From CAYOHP01 sp964403795 [NCBI: uncultured bacterium] (lineage in GTDB: Bacteria; Muiribacteriota; UBA6191; CAZXTJ01), in assembly GCA_964403795.1 (NCBI GenBank), contig CAYOHP010000224.1:1-7331 (forward strand): a DNA stretch of 7,331 nucleotides. Reading direction: 5' to 3'. The position numbers and the translations under genes are program-made. Shown one piece after another: positions 5,980 through 7,331 of the stretch. The first letter of the stretch is position 1. Each line of letters opens with the position of its first letter. A model generated the notes under the pieces. It searched no databases and was not told the origin of the DNA. It was given only the letters and a program-made list of their open reading frames with translations.

Positions 5980-5988
5980 AAGGAGAGG
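5980..5988 (+). promoter_or_regulatory. Ribosome binding site that fixes the pilin start
   Basis: AAGGAGAGG ends 8 bases before GTG at 5997. It is the strongest Shine-Dalgarno match in the window and selects GTG 5997 over the in-frame ATG at 5877, which would add 40 residues of non-coding character. Confidence 0.7.
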
Positions 5989-5996
5989 TTGCCCGA

Positions 5997-6215
5997 GTGT
6001 TCCTACCCCGGCCTTCGAATCCCCCATCCCGGTCCTTCCTCGAGCGTTTCCGTCGCGAGGAGGAAGGTCAGGGCGTCGTGGAGTACGGGCTGATCCTCGG
6101 CCTGATGGTGCTCATCGGTGTGGCGACGATGTCGGCTCTGGGCACCAACTTCACGGACTTCTTCACGGGCGTGACCACCACCATCGAGGACACCCTGGCT
6201 AGCGTCTCGTCCTGA
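5997..6215 (+). CDS. Flp/Fap-type pilin (Tad pilus major subunit family)
   Basis: The 72-residue prepilin should be processed by a prepilin peptidase and assembled into a thin adhesive Tad-type pilus, or stay in the membrane. The leader (1-24) is basic and polar, ending REEEG. Cleavage after Gly 24 would give a mature N-terminus with Glu at +5 and Tyr at +6 (QGVVEYG), the Flp hallmark. Residues 27-48 form the hydrophobic helix with several Gly and Ala. The C-terminal third (49-72) is rich in Thr and Ser with two Phe pairs, as in Flp proteins. The size fits the family (usually 50-75 residues). The leader peptide is slightly long because of a Pro/Arg/Ser-rich start. No other tad genes (ATPase, platform, secretin, peptidase) are in the window, so its assembly machinery must be elsewhere. 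It follows the transglycosylase by 176 bases and probably has its own promoter. Confidence 0.9.
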   Translation: MFLPRPSNPPSRSFLERFRREEEGQGVVEYGLILGLMVLIGVATMSALGTNFTDFFTGVTTTIEDTLASVSS

Positions 6216-6229
6216 GGCCGGCCTCGGGA
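6210..6229 (+). terminator. Hairpin overlapping the pilin stop codon
   Basis: TCCTGAGG (6210-6217) pairs with CCTCGGGA (6222-6229) around CCGG, with one T-G wobble. Its core GAGGCCGGCCTC is a perfect palindrome. It lies at the start of the 52-base gap between convergent genes, a natural termination site, but lacks a T tract. Confidence 0.35.
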
Positions 6230-6267
6230 GGCAGTCGCTCGAGGTGTCCCAGTTGGGCAGCCGCGTC

Positions 6268-7331
6268 CTACCGGCGCGCTCCGGTCCAGCGGTAGCCCCG
6301 CCCGCCCCGCGGCGCTCCCTGGTAGCCCAATCCACCGCCGACCCTCGGCCGGGGCGGCGAGGAGGGGGAGGGCGGTTCGGTCTCCGGCGAGGCCATCGGG
6401 CGTGAGGCGCCGGCCACGGCGGGGCCAGGCACCGGTGCCCGGTCCGGGACAGGCTCAGGGGGCGGCCGTGTCCCGGCCGCAGCCGGAGCCTCTCCCCGCC
6501 TGGCGAGCAGGACCCTGGCCCTTAGCCCCGGAGCGACCTCGGGAGGCAGCTCGTCGCCGGCGAGCCCATCCAGGACCTCGCTCCGCCCGACCCGGTCCAG
6601 GGCTGCCCAGGCGGCTTCGGTCCCGATCCCGGCCAGCTCGCGGGCGGCCTCGGGTTCGGGGTGCTGGAACAGCCACCAGTCGAGGTACCAGTCCTCGGTC
6701 CGCAGCGGAATCGGTCCGCCGGGCCGGCGCGACAGCAGGCTGACCGCCACCGCCAAGGCCACGCGACCCGGATCGCGGCTCTCCAGGACCTTGCGAGCGA
6801 GGTCCGGAGAGTCGGCAGCGAGAGCCGTCGAGGCGAGCAGCCAAGCCTCCCCGCTCCGGGAAACGGCCGGCAGCTCCGCCCCCAGGGCATCCAGGCTCCT
6901 GGCCGCCGCCGGGGACCGGGAGAGCAGCGGGACGAGGTCGCATCGATCGACCAGGAACAGCTCCCGGAATCCCTCCCCGGTCTCGGCGAGCCGGCTCGCC
7001 TCCCGGTACTCCTGGTGGTGAAGGACGGCGGTCAGGGCCGAGAGGCCCAGGGGAACCCCGGTTCGCGGCTCGAGCGGGGACGACGCCCCGGCCAGGACCG
7101 AGAGGATGGCCACCGAGGGACCCACCGGCGGCGTGAGGGCCAGACCGGCCTCCAGGTCGAGTCCCAGTTCGAGGTCGAGGAACTCCCTGGCTTCGGTGAG
7201 CAACGCCTGGTAGACGACCGAGGGGGGAGCCGAGGCCGCCTCCCGGAGGAGAGCAGGGGAAGCCGGGCGGAAGCTTCCGTAGATCTGCCGGGCGTGTCGC
7301 TGGGCCTGCCTCAGGTCCTCGAGGGAGATGC
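6268..7331 (-). CDS. Unrecognised Ala/Leu-rich helical protein, C-terminal 353 residues (start outside window)
   Basis: The reading frame is open to the right edge, so the start is not in view. I do not recognise the family. The first 250 or so visible residues are rich in Ala, Leu, Glu and Arg with a regular amphipathic look, which suggests a helical repeat or mainly alpha fold. Local landmarks are a HHQEYREASRLAE helix, which resembles tetratricopeptide-type helices, an acidic RTEDWYLDWWLFQHPEPEA patch with four Trp or Tyr, and EAAWAALDRVG. About 100 residues before the stop the sequence turns to Pro/Ala/Glu-rich low complexity, and it ends in a basic Gly/Arg/Tyr tail (GGLGYQGAPRGGRGYRW). 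No membrane helix or signal is seen in the visible part. An internal TTG at 7203 is not needed as a start, because coding-like sequence continues upstream of it. It meets the pilin gene tail to tail. Confidence 0.8.
   Translation of the reverse strand, partial: ISLEDLRQAQRHARQIYGSFRPASPALLREAASAPPSVVYQALLTEAREFLDLELGLDLEAGLALTPPVGPSVAILSVLAGASSPLEPRTGVPLGLSALTAVLHHQEYREASRLAETGEGFRELFLVDRCDLVPLLSRSPAAARSLDALGAELPAVSRSGEAWLLASTALAADSPDLARKVLESRDPGRVALAVAVSLLSRRPGGPIPLRTEDWYLDWWLFQHPEPEAARELAGIGTEAAWAALDRVGRSEVLDGLAGDELPPEVAPGLRARVLLARRGEAPAAAGTRPPPEPVPDRAPVPGPAVAGASRPMASPETEPPSPSSPPRPRVGGGLGYQGAPRGGRGYRWTGARR

Noticed and set aside
5877-5996. Earlier in-frame ATG for the pilin, with AGGGG upstream
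   Set aside because: It adds 40 residues with many A-ending rare codons and an Arg-rich non-pilin sequence; GTG 5997 has a stronger ribosome site and yields a normal Flp length.
3598-6027. An open minus-strand frame of 809 codons running through the transglycosylase region into the NlpC-like gene
   Set aside because: Only the part from ATG 4413 has domain motifs. The rest is antisense to the well-supported transglycosylase and is open because stop codons are rare at this GC content.
1-7331. tRNA, rRNA, CRISPR, transposon or phage attachment features
   Set aside because: No cloverleaf, regularly spaced repeat, transposase or integrase motif, or paired terminal repeat was found on reading both strands.

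Overview
The window is about 70 percent GC by eye and codes densely on both strands. It looks like a chromosomal segment of a planctomycete, perhaps of the Isosphaeraceae type. The grounds are a eukaryotic-like Ser/Thr kinase of the DWYS/APE style common in that phylum, frequent TTG and GTG starts, very GC-rich third codon positions, and a lone Flp-type pilin. This placement is an inference from style; no marker gene is present. There is no rRNA, tRNA, CRISPR array, insertion sequence or integrase.

Layout. (a) 1-1570, plus strand: the 3' end of an ABC-exporter ATPase, then an exported protein of unknown function (453-1049), then a two-helix membrane protein with a C-terminal PH-like, STM3941-type region (1055-1570). 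The last two are 5 bases apart and form one operon. (b) 1623-4413, minus strand: a protein with an N-terminal zinc ribbon, one membrane helix, a proline-rich stalk and a degenerate NlpC/P60 domain (3598-4413) is followed by a membrane Ser/Thr kinase (1623-3554). A perfect 13-bp hairpin lies between them. (c) 4414-4614: a 201-base divergent intergenic region. (d) 4615-6215, plus strand: a helical-repeat plus SLT-type lytic transglycosylase, then a 176-base leader rich in hairpins, then a small Flp/Tad pilin (5997-6215). (e) 6268-7331, minus strand: the C-terminal part of an unrecognised protein that runs off the right edge.

The centre of the window has a cell-envelope theme. A transglycosylase that cuts peptidoglycan is divergent from a membrane protein whose outer domain resembles a peptidoglycan hydrolase but lacks the catalytic Cys and His, and that protein is probably co-transcribed with a transmembrane kinase. 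A wall-sensing or wall-remodelling module is a reasonable hypothesis but is not shown by the sequence.

The two most unusual items are the apparently dead NlpC/P60 domain joined to a cytoplasmic zinc ribbon, and the leader before the pilin. That leader holds three consecutive hairpins ending 2 bases before the ribosome binding site, with arms that could also pair in another arrangement. No intergenic stretch exceeds 300 bases.
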